A stretch of 14,991 bases of DNA, taken from Acidisphaera sp035272265 (GTDB taxonomy: Bacteria > Pseudomonadota > Alphaproteobacteria > Acetobacterales > Acetobacteraceae). Shown piece by piece: positions 6,352 to 13,876 of the stretch. The DNA lies in NCBI GenBank assembly GCA_035272265.1, contig DATEQV010000078.1, forward strand, positions 1 to 14,991, in the 5' to 3' direction. The position numbers and the translations under genes are program-made. Each line of letters starts with the position of its first letter. The stretch's first letter is position 1. The notes beneath the pieces were generated by a model, which saw only the letters and a list, made by a program, of their open reading frames with translations, searched no databases and was not told the origin of the DNA.

Positions 6352-7143
6352 ATGCTGCCCGCCCTGTTCGTCAGCCACGGCGCGCCCACCCTGCCGCTCA
6401 CCGACACGGCGGCGAAGCGGTTCCTGGCAGGTCTCGGCACCGACATCCACCGGCGGTACGGGCGCCCCGCGGCGATCCTGGTCGCGTCAGCGCACTGGGA
6501 GACGGAGTCGCCGTCCGTCAGCGCGCCGGAGGTCAACGACACCATCCACGACTTCTCCGGCTTTCCGCGTGCCCTGTACGAGCTGCGCTACCCTGCCCCG
6601 GGCGCGCCTGCCCTGGCCGAGCGCGCCTGCGACCTGCTGTGCGCGGCCGGGCTGCGCAGCGCGATCGACCCGCGGCGCGGACTCGACCACGGCGCCTGGG
6701 TGCCGCTGTCGCTGATGTATCCGGCGGCCGACATCCCGGTCGCGCAGGTTTCGTTGCAAAGCCATCTGGGGCCAGCGCATCACCTTCAGCTCGGCCGGGC
6801 CCTTGCCCCGCTGCGCGACGAGGGCGTACTGATCGTCGGCTCGGGCAGCCTCACCCACGACCTGTCCGAGTTCCGCGCCTATCGCGGGGCAATGGATGCG
6901 CCGGAGCCGGCCTGGGTGACCGATTTCGCGGACTGGTTCGCGGCCGCGATCGCGGAGCGGCGCACGAGCGATCTGCTGGCCTATCGGCGGCTCGCTCCGA
7001 ACGCGGCGAAGAACCACCCGACCGAGGAACACCTGCTGCCGATGTATGTCGCCCTCGGCGCGGGCGGCGATGGTGCGGCCGAGCACCTGCACGCCAGCAC
7101 CACGCATGGCGTGCTGCGGATGGATGTGTTCGCATTCCATTGA
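6352..7143 (+). CDS. LigB/DODA-type extradiol ring-cleavage dioxygenase
   Basis: A class III extradiol dioxygenase of the 4,5-DOPA dioxygenase (YgiD/DodA) family, which opens catechol-like rings with a mononuclear metal. The 263-residue product matches the family's size (about 260-270). Conserved histidines are visible in LFVSHGAP (His9), ASAHWE (His48), LDHGAWVPL (His113), SGSLTHDL (His169) and PTEEHLLP (His227). The frame stays open back to 6289, but the ATG at 6352 begins the family's N-terminus (MLPALFVSHGAP) and has GGAG 8 bases ahead. It is probably co-transcribed with doxX. The real substrate is unknown. Catechol from the nearby ben pathway is conceivable, but members of this family act on a range of dihydroxylated aromatics and nothing here decides. 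Confidence 0.9.
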   Translation: MLPALFVSHGAPTLPLTDTAAKRFLAGLGTDIHRRYGRPAAILVASAHWETESPSVSAPEVNDTIHDFSGFPRALYELRYPAPGAPALAERACDLLCAAGLRSAIDPRRGLDHGAWVPLSLMYPAADIPVAQVSLQSHLGPAHHLQLGRALAPLRDEGVLIVGSGSLTHDLSEFRAYRGAMDAPEPAWVTDFADWFAAAIAERRTSDLLAYRRLAPNAAKNHPTEEHLLPMYVALGAGGDGAAEHLHASTTHGVLRMDVFAFH

Positions 7144-7413
7144 GGGTGTCTGAGTTTGCGATGCCTATACTGCAATCGACCCGACCTGCCAGCCGTGGCC
7201 CAACGGTTCTCGAAGTCAAACGACCGCTTGGGGACGACGGCTGCCGTTGGCAATCCCCATAAAAGTACGTCTGCCTGTTGCCGTTGCGACTTCAGCAGCG
7301 GCTGTTCTGGTTTCGGCCAGAACTGGCCGCGCGTCAGCGCGCGATCGGGCCTATCGAGACGCTCCGAAATGCATCGAGAGGTCAGGAAAACGCGGACGGC
7401 TCTCCAATTCGGC
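7144..7413. other. Gene-free convergent gap with two adjacent inverted repeats
   Basis: This 270-bp stretch lies between the ends of the dioxygenase and GntR genes. No coding frame here is convincing. Two inverted repeats sit side by side: CGGCCAG-AA-CTGGCCG (7314-7329) and CGCGCG-TCAG-CGCGCG (7328-7343), sharing two bases. Neither is followed by a T-run in either direction, so they are at best weak or Rho-assisted transcription end points. Base usage is less GC-rich than in the flanking genes, as expected for non-coding sequence or an old gene remnant. Confidence 0.5.
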
Positions 7414-8142
7414 TCAGGTGTCTGCAACGATAAGGTCACGGTGGGTAGAGGCCAGGGCATCGGTGATCCGCAACACCTCCTGCAGATGGGTGCGCACCGC
7501 CCGTTCGGCCACTGCCGGACGCCGCTCGAGTACGGCGCGGAGGATTGCCCTGTGCTGCTCGATCAGCACGTCGACGGGCGTGCTGGCGGGCAGGTCCAGG
7601 AAGCGCAGGCGGTCGAACTGTGCCTTCTCGCGCTCGATGACATCCCACACGCTGCCCAGGCCCGCGCCCTCGGCGAGACCGCGGTGGAACATGTCGTCGA
7701 GCGCGATGAAGCGTTCGGGATCTGTCCTCGCGTTGCACTGGGCTTCGATCGCTGCCGCCAAGTGGGCATGACTCGCGTCCGACAGACCCTGCTGCGCCGC
7801 GCGGCGGATGATGGCCACCTCCAGGGCCTCGCGCACGAAACGGGCGCGCTCCATCGCACGCAACGAGATCGGGCTGACAAAACTGCCGCGTTGCGGACGA
7901 ACATCGATCAGCCCGTCCTCGACCAGCCGTATCAGCGCTTCGCGAACCGGTGCGCGGCTGGTTCCGAACCGCGCGGCAAGGTCGCTTTCGGACAGCTTCT
8001 CTCCCGGACGCAGGCGGAGCGTGATGATTTCGTTTCGCAACAGGCCATAGATCGAGCGGCCGGCGCGGTCGGCCACGGCGACGGACGGCAGCGGCGTCAG
8101 CCGGTCGCGTCCAACCGCATCTCCCCCGTCGGCGACGTCCAT
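7414..8142 (-). CDS. GntR-family (FadR/FCD subfamily) regulator of the TRAP/uxu locus
   Basis: A 242-residue transcriptional regulator. After an N-terminal extension of about 25 residues comes a GntR winged helix-turn-helix (IYGLLRNEIITLRLRPGEKL, then SESDLAARFGTSRAPVREAL and RGSFVSPIS). An alpha-helical FCD ligand-binding domain follows, with DDMFHRGLAEGAG and a late EQHRAILRAVLERRPAVAERAVRTHL segment. The FCD histidines typical of metal- and acid-binding members are present. The ATG has GGAGG 8 bases ahead and lies 16 bp beyond the permease stop, making it the last gene of the transporter transcript. FCD regulators near uxu genes usually respond to a hexuronate or pathway intermediate, so it probably controls both divergent arms through the 11160 and 11280 sites. 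Confidence 0.93.
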   Translation of the reverse strand: MDVADGGDAVGRDRLTPLPSVAVADRAGRSIYGLLRNEIITLRLRPGEKLSESDLAARFGTSRAPVREALIRLVEDGLIDVRPQRGSFVSPISLRAMERARFVREALEVAIIRRAAQQGLSDASHAHLAAAIEAQCNARTDPERFIALDDMFHRGLAEGAGLGSVWDVIEREKAQFDRLRFLDLPASTPVDVLIEQHRAILRAVLERRPAVAERAVRTHLQEVLRITDALASTHRDLIVADT

Positions 8143-8158
8143 GCGAATGGCCTCCGTG

Positions 8159-10060
8159 TCACAAGAACCCTGTGGAAATCCAGGGAATGAGCGTGATGAT
8201 CATCAGGACGACGAACAAGGCGCCCAGGTGCGGCCAGACCGAGCGGATGGCAACGTCGGGCGATACGCGTCCGATGGCGCAGGCCAGATAGAAGCCGACG
8301 CCGAAGGGCGGGGTGAACAGGCCGAAGCCCATCGCGAACACGGCCACGATCGCGTAGTGGATCTGGTTGACACCCATCATGCCGGCTATCGGGAACAGCA
8401 GCGGCCCGAACAGGACGATCGCGGGGACGCCTTCCAGGACGCTACCGAGCACGATGAACGCCAAGGCGGAGACGAGGAGGAACCCGATCTTCCCGCCGGG
8501 CACGGCCGCCATCATCACCACAAGCTGCTGAGAAAACCCCGATTGGGTTAGCGCCCAGGCCATCGCGGTCGCCGCGCCGACGACGAGCAAAATCGCACCC
8601 GACAGCGACGCCGATTCGACCAGGATCGGATAGACGCGCCGCCAGTCGAACTGGCGGTAAATCACGATCCCGACCACGATCGTGTACAGGATCCCGATCG
8701 TGGACACTTCCGTGGCGGTGGCAACCCCTCGGACGACGGCGGTGCGGATCACGATGGGCAACCCGAGCGCCGGCAGGGCGATGAGGAACAGCTTGCCGCG
8801 CTGGCCCCAGGAATGACGCGCCGCACCCGACACATCTTCGTGGCGGGTCTGCCGGAACACGACGATCGACAGCGCAAGCAGGCCGACGACAGCAGGCAGC
8901 AGGCCGCCAGTAAACAGCGCTGCGATCGACACGCCGGTCACCGACCCGACTGTAATGAGGACGATGCTGGGCGGGATGGTCTCGGACATGACCGCCGACG
9001 CGGAGAGCAGCGACGTCAGGTCGCCCTCGTTGTTCCCGCGCTTGATCATCTCCGGGAACAGCGCCGGCGCCACCGCGGCCATGTCGGCGGCCTTGGCGCC
9101 CGAGATTCCGGACACGAGATACATCGAACCCAGCAGGACGTATTGCAGGCCGCCCCGCACGTGACCGATGAGCGCCACCAGGCATCCGATCATTGCGCGC
9201 GCCAGGCCGGCCATCTCGATCAGCGCGCCCAGCAGTACGAACAGCGGCACGGCGAGCAGGATCAGATGCGACATGCCCTCGTCCATGCGATCGGGTACGA
9301 TCTCGACCGGGATCGACGTCGCGAAGGCGACGAACCCGACGGTGCCGAGCAGGAAGGCGAACGCGATCGGCATGCCGATCGCCATCGAGCCCATCACGAA
9401 GACGACGAAGAACAGGATCAGGTTGCCGTTCCCCATGTCTTCGAGGTTCGGCCCGAACCATTGCAGAAGACCGATTGCGCAACCGGTCAGCACGAGCGCC
9501 ACCAGCACCTGCTTCCAGTCGGCCACGCGTAACAGATTCTGGATCGCCGTGACCAGCATGAGCACGACGCCCACCGCGACCGCGGCCCCGCGATAGCCCT
9601 CGCTGATCTGCATGACGGGGCTGAGGCCATCGCTGAGGGAATCGTAGTGCTCCCAGGCGGGCATCACCAGCGCGGCAAGGACGGCGACGACCAGCATCGT
9701 GGCGACGGAATCCAGCCAGACGCGCTTGCGCTGGCTCATATCGCGGACAAAATAAGTGAGCCGCATGTGCTCGCCGCGGCGCAGCGCCACAGCGGCTCCA
9801 AGAACAGCAAGCCAGATGAAGATGAGCGTGGCGAGTTCATCCGACCAAGCGAACGGATTCCCGAATACATAGCGCGCTGTCGTGCTGGCGCCGAGCAGTA
9901 CGACCTCGGCTACCAGCAACGCCGCCGCGGCGAACTCGACGACGAGGGACACGCCCCGGTCGAGCGCGCGCAACGCACGGCCCGCGGCGCTGGCCGGCGG
10001 TGCGCCGACTTCCTCGGGGAACTCCTCGCCGGCGAACTCGGCAGGCAAGTGTACCATCAT
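8159..10060 (-). CDS. TRAP transporter fused permease (DctQM)
   Basis: Inner-membrane permease of a tripartite ATP-independent periplasmic transporter, driving solute uptake with the sodium or proton gradient. The 633 residues fuse both membrane subunits. Residues about 30-200 form the small four-helix DctQ part, with ARYVFGNPFAWSDELATLIFIWLA and GEHMRLTYF. From about 215 onwards is the large DctM part, with GMPIAFAFLLG, VPLFVLLGALIEMAG, SGISGAKAADMAAV, MSETIPPSIVLI and the C-terminal LFTPPFGVGFYLACAIG. The length fits known fused forms. Two adjacent ATGs (10060 and 10057) are possible starts; GAGG is 3 or 6 bases before them, favouring the second. It follows dctP by 48 bp. Confidence 0.95.
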   Translation of the reverse strand: MMVHLPAEFAGEEFPEEVGAPPASAAGRALRALDRGVSLVVEFAAAALLVAEVVLLGASTTARYVFGNPFAWSDELATLIFIWLAVLGAAVALRRGEHMRLTYFVRDMSQRKRVWLDSVATMLVVAVLAALVMPAWEHYDSLSDGLSPVMQISEGYRGAAVAVGVVLMLVTAIQNLLRVADWKQVLVALVLTGCAIGLLQWFGPNLEDMGNGNLILFFVVFVMGSMAIGMPIAFAFLLGTVGFVAFATSIPVEIVPDRMDEGMSHLILLAVPLFVLLGALIEMAGLARAMIGCLVALIGHVRGGLQYVLLGSMYLVSGISGAKAADMAAVAPALFPEMIKRGNNEGDLTSLLSASAVMSETIPPSIVLITVGSVTGVSIAALFTGGLLPAVVGLLALSIVVFRQTRHEDVSGAARHSWGQRGKLFLIALPALGLPIVIRTAVVRGVATATEVSTIGILYTIVVGIVIYRQFDWRRVYPILVESASLSGAILLVVGAATAMAWALTQSGFSQQLVVMMAAVPGGKIGFLLVSALAFIVLGSVLEGVPAIVLFGPLLFPIAGMMGVNQIHYAIVAVFAMGFGLFTPPFGVGFYLACAIGRVSPDVAIRSVWPHLGALFVVLMIITLIPWISTGFL

Positions 10061-10108
10061 CGGCCTCGGTGATCGGGTTGACGTGATCCGTGCGTTGCGG
10101 TGCGCCGC

Positions 10109-11131
10109 CTAGAGCGGCCCGGTGTACTTTTCGAGCAGCGCCCAGGGTTCGTCTCCGAACTTCTTCTTCCAGTCAGTATAGAACCCGGCCTGCTTCAAAG
10201 CGGCGCGGAACGGCTGCTTGTCCGGCGAGGTGAAGGTCAGGCCGGCCTTGGTCAGCGACCCCACGAGGTTGGTGTTGAGCGTCACGATGTCCTCGCGCTC
10301 CTTGACCGCGGCGTCGCTGAGGTTGCGTGTGATCGCATCGCGGATCTCGGCAGGAAGGCCGTTCCAGCGCCTCGCGTTCGCGAAGATGTAGTGGCCGTCC
10401 CAGATGTGGCCGCTCAGGGCGACGTATTTCTGCACCTCATACAGCTTGGCGCTGTCGATCAGCGCGAGCGGATTCTCCTGGCCGTCGACGACGTGCGTCT
10501 GCAATGCAGCGTAGAGCTCGCCGAAGTTGATCGATGTCGGCGCCGCGCCGAGGTCGCTGAACAAGGTCACCCAGAGCTGGTTTCCAGGGACGCGTATCTT
10601 GAGCCCCTTGAGGTCGTCCGGCGTGTTGATCGGTTTGTTGCTGGTGGTGATGTTGCGGTAGCCGTTGTCCAGCATCTTGGGAATGACATGCATGCCGACC
10701 TTGTCGAACTGGGCCCGCACATAGTCGCCCAGGTCGCCGTCCATCGCGGCCCAGACCTTGTCGTAGTTCTCGAACGCAAACGCGACCGCATTGATGCCGC
10801 CGACGGGCACCACTGTCTGGTTCACGCCGGAGGTCGACATGAAGTCGAGCGCTCCGGTCCGGGTCTGCGAGAACATGTCCGGCTCGCCGCCCAACTGGCT
10901 GTTGGGATAGATCTGGAGATCGACCTGACCGCCGGTGTCCTTCGCAATGGCCGCACTCGCTTCCTGGATCCGCTTCACGCCCGGATGGTCGGCGGGAAAG
11001 GCGGTGCCGTATCGCAGTCGGTATTTCGCGCTGTCGGCCGCGGCGGGACGCAGCGCGCCGCCGGCGAACGCCATGAAACCCGTTGCCGCGACGGCGGCAC
11101 CAAACCGGCGCCGCCCGATGGATACGGCCAT
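10109..11131 (-). CDS. dctP: TRAP transporter solute-binding protein (DctP family)
   Basis: Periplasmic binding protein that captures the substrate and delivers it to the DctQM permease. The 340-residue precursor has a Tat-like signal: SIGRRRFG (twin arginines at 7-9), a hydrophobic stretch and AAA before Asp33 as the probable cleavage site. The mature part has the DctP features RTGALDFMS (91-100), NGYRNITTSNKPI (156-168), GLKIRVPGN with the conserved carboxylate-binding Arg180, and VDGQENP (215-221). The frame is open to 11203, but the ATG at 11131 has GGAGG 5 bases ahead and starts the signal peptide. The conserved arginine implies an organic acid substrate. The neighbouring enzymes point to a hexonate or hexuronate. 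Confidence 0.94.
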   Translation of the reverse strand: MAVSIGRRRFGAAVAATGFMAFAGGALRPAAADSAKYRLRYGTAFPADHPGVKRIQEASAAIAKDTGGQVDLQIYPNSQLGGEPDMFSQTRTGALDFMSTSGVNQTVVPVGGINAVAFAFENYDKVWAAMDGDLGDYVRAQFDKVGMHVIPKMLDNGYRNITTSNKPINTPDDLKGLKIRVPGNQLWVTLFSDLGAAPTSINFGELYAALQTHVVDGQENPLALIDSAKLYEVQKYVALSGHIWDGHYIFANARRWNGLPAEIRDAITRNLSDAAVKEREDIVTLNTNLVGSLTKAGLTFTSPDKQPFRAALKQAGFYTDWKKKFGDEPWALLEKYTGPL

Positions 11132-11159
11132 GCTTACCTCCCTGCTTGACTTCTTCAAC

Positions 11160-11175
11160 TGGTCGACTAGTCGGC
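11160..11175. promoter_or_regulatory. Candidate GntR/FCD operator, dctP side
   Basis: Two tandem octamers, TGGTCGAC then TAGTCGGC, match the 11280-11295 site at 14 of 16 positions. The first ten bases, TGGTCGACTA, fit the TNGT-NN-ACNA layout used by UxuR/ExuR-like GntR proteins. The site lies 28 bp upstream of the dctP start, where binding would block the transporter transcript. Confidence 0.5.
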
Positions 11176-11193
11176 TACTACCGGAGAGTAGCC
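11173..11193. repeat. 7-bp inverted repeat in the dctP upstream region
   Basis: The arms GGCTACT (11173-11179) and AGTAGCC (11187-11193) are exact inverted complements around ACCGGAG. They partly overlap the dctP-side operator candidate. It could be a further protein-binding site or an RNA hairpin in the transporter leader. Confidence 0.4.
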
Positions 11194-11279
11194 CAGGACG
11201 CAAGTGGGTCGTGCGCGGCTCAGGATTTCGGATTCACGGTGTCCGCTTGCCGCCGCGACCGGTCGGTGTTACGGAAGAG

Positions 11280-11295
11280 TAGTCGACTAGTCGAC
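11280..11295. promoter_or_regulatory. Candidate GntR/FCD operator, dehydrogenase side
   Basis: TAGTCGACTAGTCGAC is a perfect tandem repeat of TAGTCGAC. It contains two overlapping perfect palindromes: TAGTCGACTA (11280-11289), fitting TNGT-NN-ACNA, and the 14-bp GTCGACTAGTCGAC (11282-11295). It lies 24 bp before the dehydrogenase ATG and exactly 120 bp from its partner at 11160. Symmetry, duplication and position near both divergent starts argue for regulator binding. The assignment to the local GntR protein is inference. Confidence 0.6.
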
Positions 11296-11319
11296 CCAGC
11301 CCCGCAATCGGAGGAAACC

Positions 11320-12342
11320 ATGGTCGCCATCGCCGTCTCGTCTCCCGGGGTGCTCGAGGTCACACGCCAGAGCGAGCCGGTCCCGCCGGGTCCGGGCGAG
11401 GTGCTGGTGCGGGTCGAGCGGGCGGGCATCTGCGGCTCCGACATCCACATCTTCCACGGCTCCAATCCATTCGCTCGCTATCCGCGTGTGATCGGGCACG
11501 AATTCGCGGGCCATGTCGTCGCGGTCGGCTCCGGCGTCGAAGAACTGGCGTCCGGCGACAGGGTGGTCATCGATCCCGTCATCGCGTGTGGGCACTGCTA
11601 TCCATGCCGCGTCGGCAGGCCCAACGTGTGCAGCAACCTCGAAGTCCTGGGCGTGCATCGCGACGGCGGCTTCCGCGACTACGTCGCCGTGCCGGCGGCG
11701 AACTGCGTGGCGATCCCGCCTGATCTGCCCATCGAGATCGCGACCCTTGCCGAGCCGTTCTCCGTCGCGGCGAACGTGCTGTCGCGCACCGGAGTCGATG
11801 CGGGCGATACGGTCCTGATCTACGGCGCGGGCACCGTCGGTCTGACGGTCCTGCAGGTCGCCCGTCTGCACGGCGCGCGCTGCATTGTGTCCGACGTCGA
11901 TGCCGCGCGGCTGGAGCGGGCACGCGGATACGGTGCAGCTGTTGTTCTCGACCCGCGCTCCACCGACGTCCCCGCAGCCGTGCGCACGGAAAACGACGGC
12001 CTCGGTCCGACGGTCGTCATCGACGGCGCCGGCATCCCGTCGCTGCTGGAGGAAGCGTGCCGCCTGATCAGTCCGGCGGGGCGCATCGGTCTGCTCGGCT
12101 TCTCTCCCGCTCCGTGCAACGTCAGCCAGCAGCAGATCGTCGCCAAGGAGCTTTCGATCGTCGGCTCCCGCCTCAACCGCCGCTTCATTCCGCAGGTTGT
12201 GCAGTGGCTCGCCGAGGGGAAGATCAAGCCGGCCGCGATGATCACGCAGACGATCCCCGCCAGCGAGGCGCGTGCGGCGTTCGAGCTGATCGAGAAAGAA
12301 CCGCAGCGCACGATCAAGGTGCATCTCGACTTCGCGCACTAG
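11320..12342 (+). CDS. Zinc-dependent hexonate/polyol dehydrogenase (RspB/LgoD-like, possible L-gulonate 5-dehydrogenase)
   Basis: A medium-chain NAD(P)-dependent dehydrogenase, 340 residues, cytoplasmic. Catalytic zinc ligands are seen at Cys38 (AGICGSDIH) and His60-Glu61 (GHEFAGHV). The structural zinc is held by Cys90, Cys93, Cys96 and Cys104. The nucleotide-binding GAGTVG is at 169-174, and LAEPFSVA (143-150) is typical of the sorbitol, idonate and RspB-like branch. The ATG has GGAGG 5 bases ahead. It leads a transcript with uxuB (16 bp later) and uxuA. With those partners the best reaction is oxidation of L-gulonate to D-fructuronate. L-galactonate or L-idonate oxidation is possible, but L-galactonate would give tagaturonate, which needs UxaA/UxaB enzymes not seen here. 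Confidence 0.9.
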   Translation: MVAIAVSSPGVLEVTRQSEPVPPGPGEVLVRVERAGICGSDIHIFHGSNPFARYPRVIGHEFAGHVVAVGSGVEELASGDRVVIDPVIACGHCYPCRVGRPNVCSNLEVLGVHRDGGFRDYVAVPAANCVAIPPDLPIEIATLAEPFSVAANVLSRTGVDAGDTVLIYGAGTVGLTVLQVARLHGARCIVSDVDAARLERARGYGAAVVLDPRSTDVPAAVRTENDGLGPTVVIDGAGIPSLLEEACRLISPAGRIGLLGFSPAPCNVSQQQIVAKELSIVGSRLNRRFIPQVVQWLAEGKIKPAAMITQTIPASEARAAFELIEKEPQRTIKVHLDFAH

Positions 12343-12358
12343 CCGGCGGAGCCTTGCC

Positions 12359-13846
12359 ATGACCGGCGTCAGCGATCGCCCGCGTCTCTCGTCGGCCACG
12401 TTCGCGCAACTGCGCCCGGGAACCGCACGACCCGGCTACGACTGGCGAACGCTCGAGGCCGGGATCGTGCATCTCGGTCTCGGCGCTTTCGTCCGTGCGC
12501 ACATGGCCACCTACACGGACGACCTTCTGGCGATCGAGCCGGGTCCGTGGGGGATCGCCGGCGTCAGCCTGCGCCGGCCGGACCAGCGCGACGCCTTGGC
12601 GCCTCAGGACGGGCTCTACACAGCGCTGCAGCGGGACGGCGCCGGCATGCAGGCACGCATCGTCGGCTGCCTGCGGCGGACGATCGTAGCGCCCGAGAAC
12701 CCCGCCGCGCTGGTCGCGACGATGGCCGCCCCGTCCTGCCGCATCGTCAGCCTGACGATCACCGAAAAGGGCTACTGCCACGATCCGGCAACCGGCCAGC
12801 TCGACCAGCACAACCCCGAGATCCGCCACGACCTGGAAAACGCCGCGGCACCGCGCTCGGCCGTCGGGCTGATCGTGGCTGGGCTGGCGGCGCGGCGTCT
12901 TGCCGGACTGCCGCCCTTCACCGTGCTGTGCTGCGACAACCTGCCGCACAACGGGCGGCTCGTGGCCGGCCTGGCACACAATTTCGCGGCGATGCGGGAC
13001 GACGCGCTCGCCAGATGGATCGAAGCGAACTGTGCGTTTCCCTCGACGATGGTGGACCGCATCGTTCCCGCGACCACAGACCAGGACATCGCGGCCGCCG
13101 CCGAAGCGACCGGGCTCTGCGACGCGGCACCGGTCACGCATGAGCCGTTCCGCCAGTGGGTGATCGAGGAAAGCTTCGTCGCACGCACGCGACCGGCCTG
13201 GGACAAGGTGGGGGCGCAGCTCGTCACCGATGTCGCGCCTTACGAGCACATGAAGTTGCGCCTGCTCAACGGGGCGCACTCGGCGCTTGCCTATCTCGGC
13301 TATCTGTCGGGCTACGAGACCATCGCCGACGTCATCGCCAACGATGCGTTCCGGGCCTATGTCGGCCGGCTCTGGGACGAGATCATCGCGGTCGTGCCGC
13401 CGCCGCCCGGCGCGGACCTGCACCGCTACGCGGCGGAACTGCTCGCCCGCTTCGGCAACACTGCGATCCGGCATCGCACTTGGCAGATCGCCATGGACGG
13501 GTCGCAGAAACTGCCACAACGGCTTCTGTCCACCGTCAGGGAGCGGCTCGCCCGCAATCTGCCCATCCCCCGGCTCGCGCTCGCCATTGCCGGCTGGATC
13601 CGATACATCGGCGGCAAGGACGAAGCCGGGCAGCCGATCGATGTGCGCGATCCGCTCGCGGACCGGTTGAAGACGGTGCTGGCCGAGGCCGGCCCCGATC
13701 CCGCGCGCCAGGTGGAGGCGGTCCTTCGGGTCGACGCGATCTTCGGCGCCGATCTGCCGAATGCGCCGGGTTTCGCCCAAGCGGTGACGCGCGCCTATAC
13801 GCGCTTGCGCGACACGGGTGCGCGCGCCGCCATCACCGACGCCTGA
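12359..13846 (+). CDS. uxuB: UxuB-type D-mannonate oxidoreductase (fructuronate reductase)
   Basis: A polyol-specific long-chain dehydrogenase that interconverts D-fructuronate and D-mannonate with NADH. The 495-residue length is close to E. coli UxuB. The Rossmann start IVHLGLGAFVRAH (36-48), ITEKGY, CDNLPHNG (192-199) and FPSTMVDRIVPAT are family landmarks. The catalytic Lys299, Asn304 and His307 (KLRLLNGAH) have the same spacing as the Lys-Asn-His set of mannitol 2-dehydrogenase. The ATG has GGAG 9 bases ahead and lies 16 bp after the dehydrogenase stop. Mannitol or arabinitol dehydrogenases share the fold, but the adjacent mannonate dehydratase gene makes the UxuB role much more likely. 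The opposite strand carries a 756-codon open frame that is only a GC shadow. Confidence 0.92.
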   Translation: MTGVSDRPRLSSATFAQLRPGTARPGYDWRTLEAGIVHLGLGAFVRAHMATYTDDLLAIEPGPWGIAGVSLRRPDQRDALAPQDGLYTALQRDGAGMQARIVGCLRRTIVAPENPAALVATMAAPSCRIVSLTITEKGYCHDPATGQLDQHNPEIRHDLENAAAPRSAVGLIVAGLAARRLAGLPPFTVLCCDNLPHNGRLVAGLAHNFAAMRDDALARWIEANCAFPSTMVDRIVPATTDQDIAAAAEATGLCDAAPVTHEPFRQWVIEESFVARTRPAWDKVGAQLVTDVAPYEHMKLRLLNGAHSALAYLGYLSGYETIADVIANDAFRAYVGRLWDEIIAVVPPPPGADLHRYAAELLARFGNTAIRHRTWQIAMDGSQKLPQRLLSTVRERLARNLPIPRLALAIAGWIRYIGGKDEAGQPIDVRDPLADRLKTVLAEAGPDPARQVEAVLRVDAIFGADLPNAPGFAQAVTRAYTRLRDTGARAAITDA

Positions 13847-13876
13847 ACGCAGCAATCTGGAACGCGGGAGTTGCCG

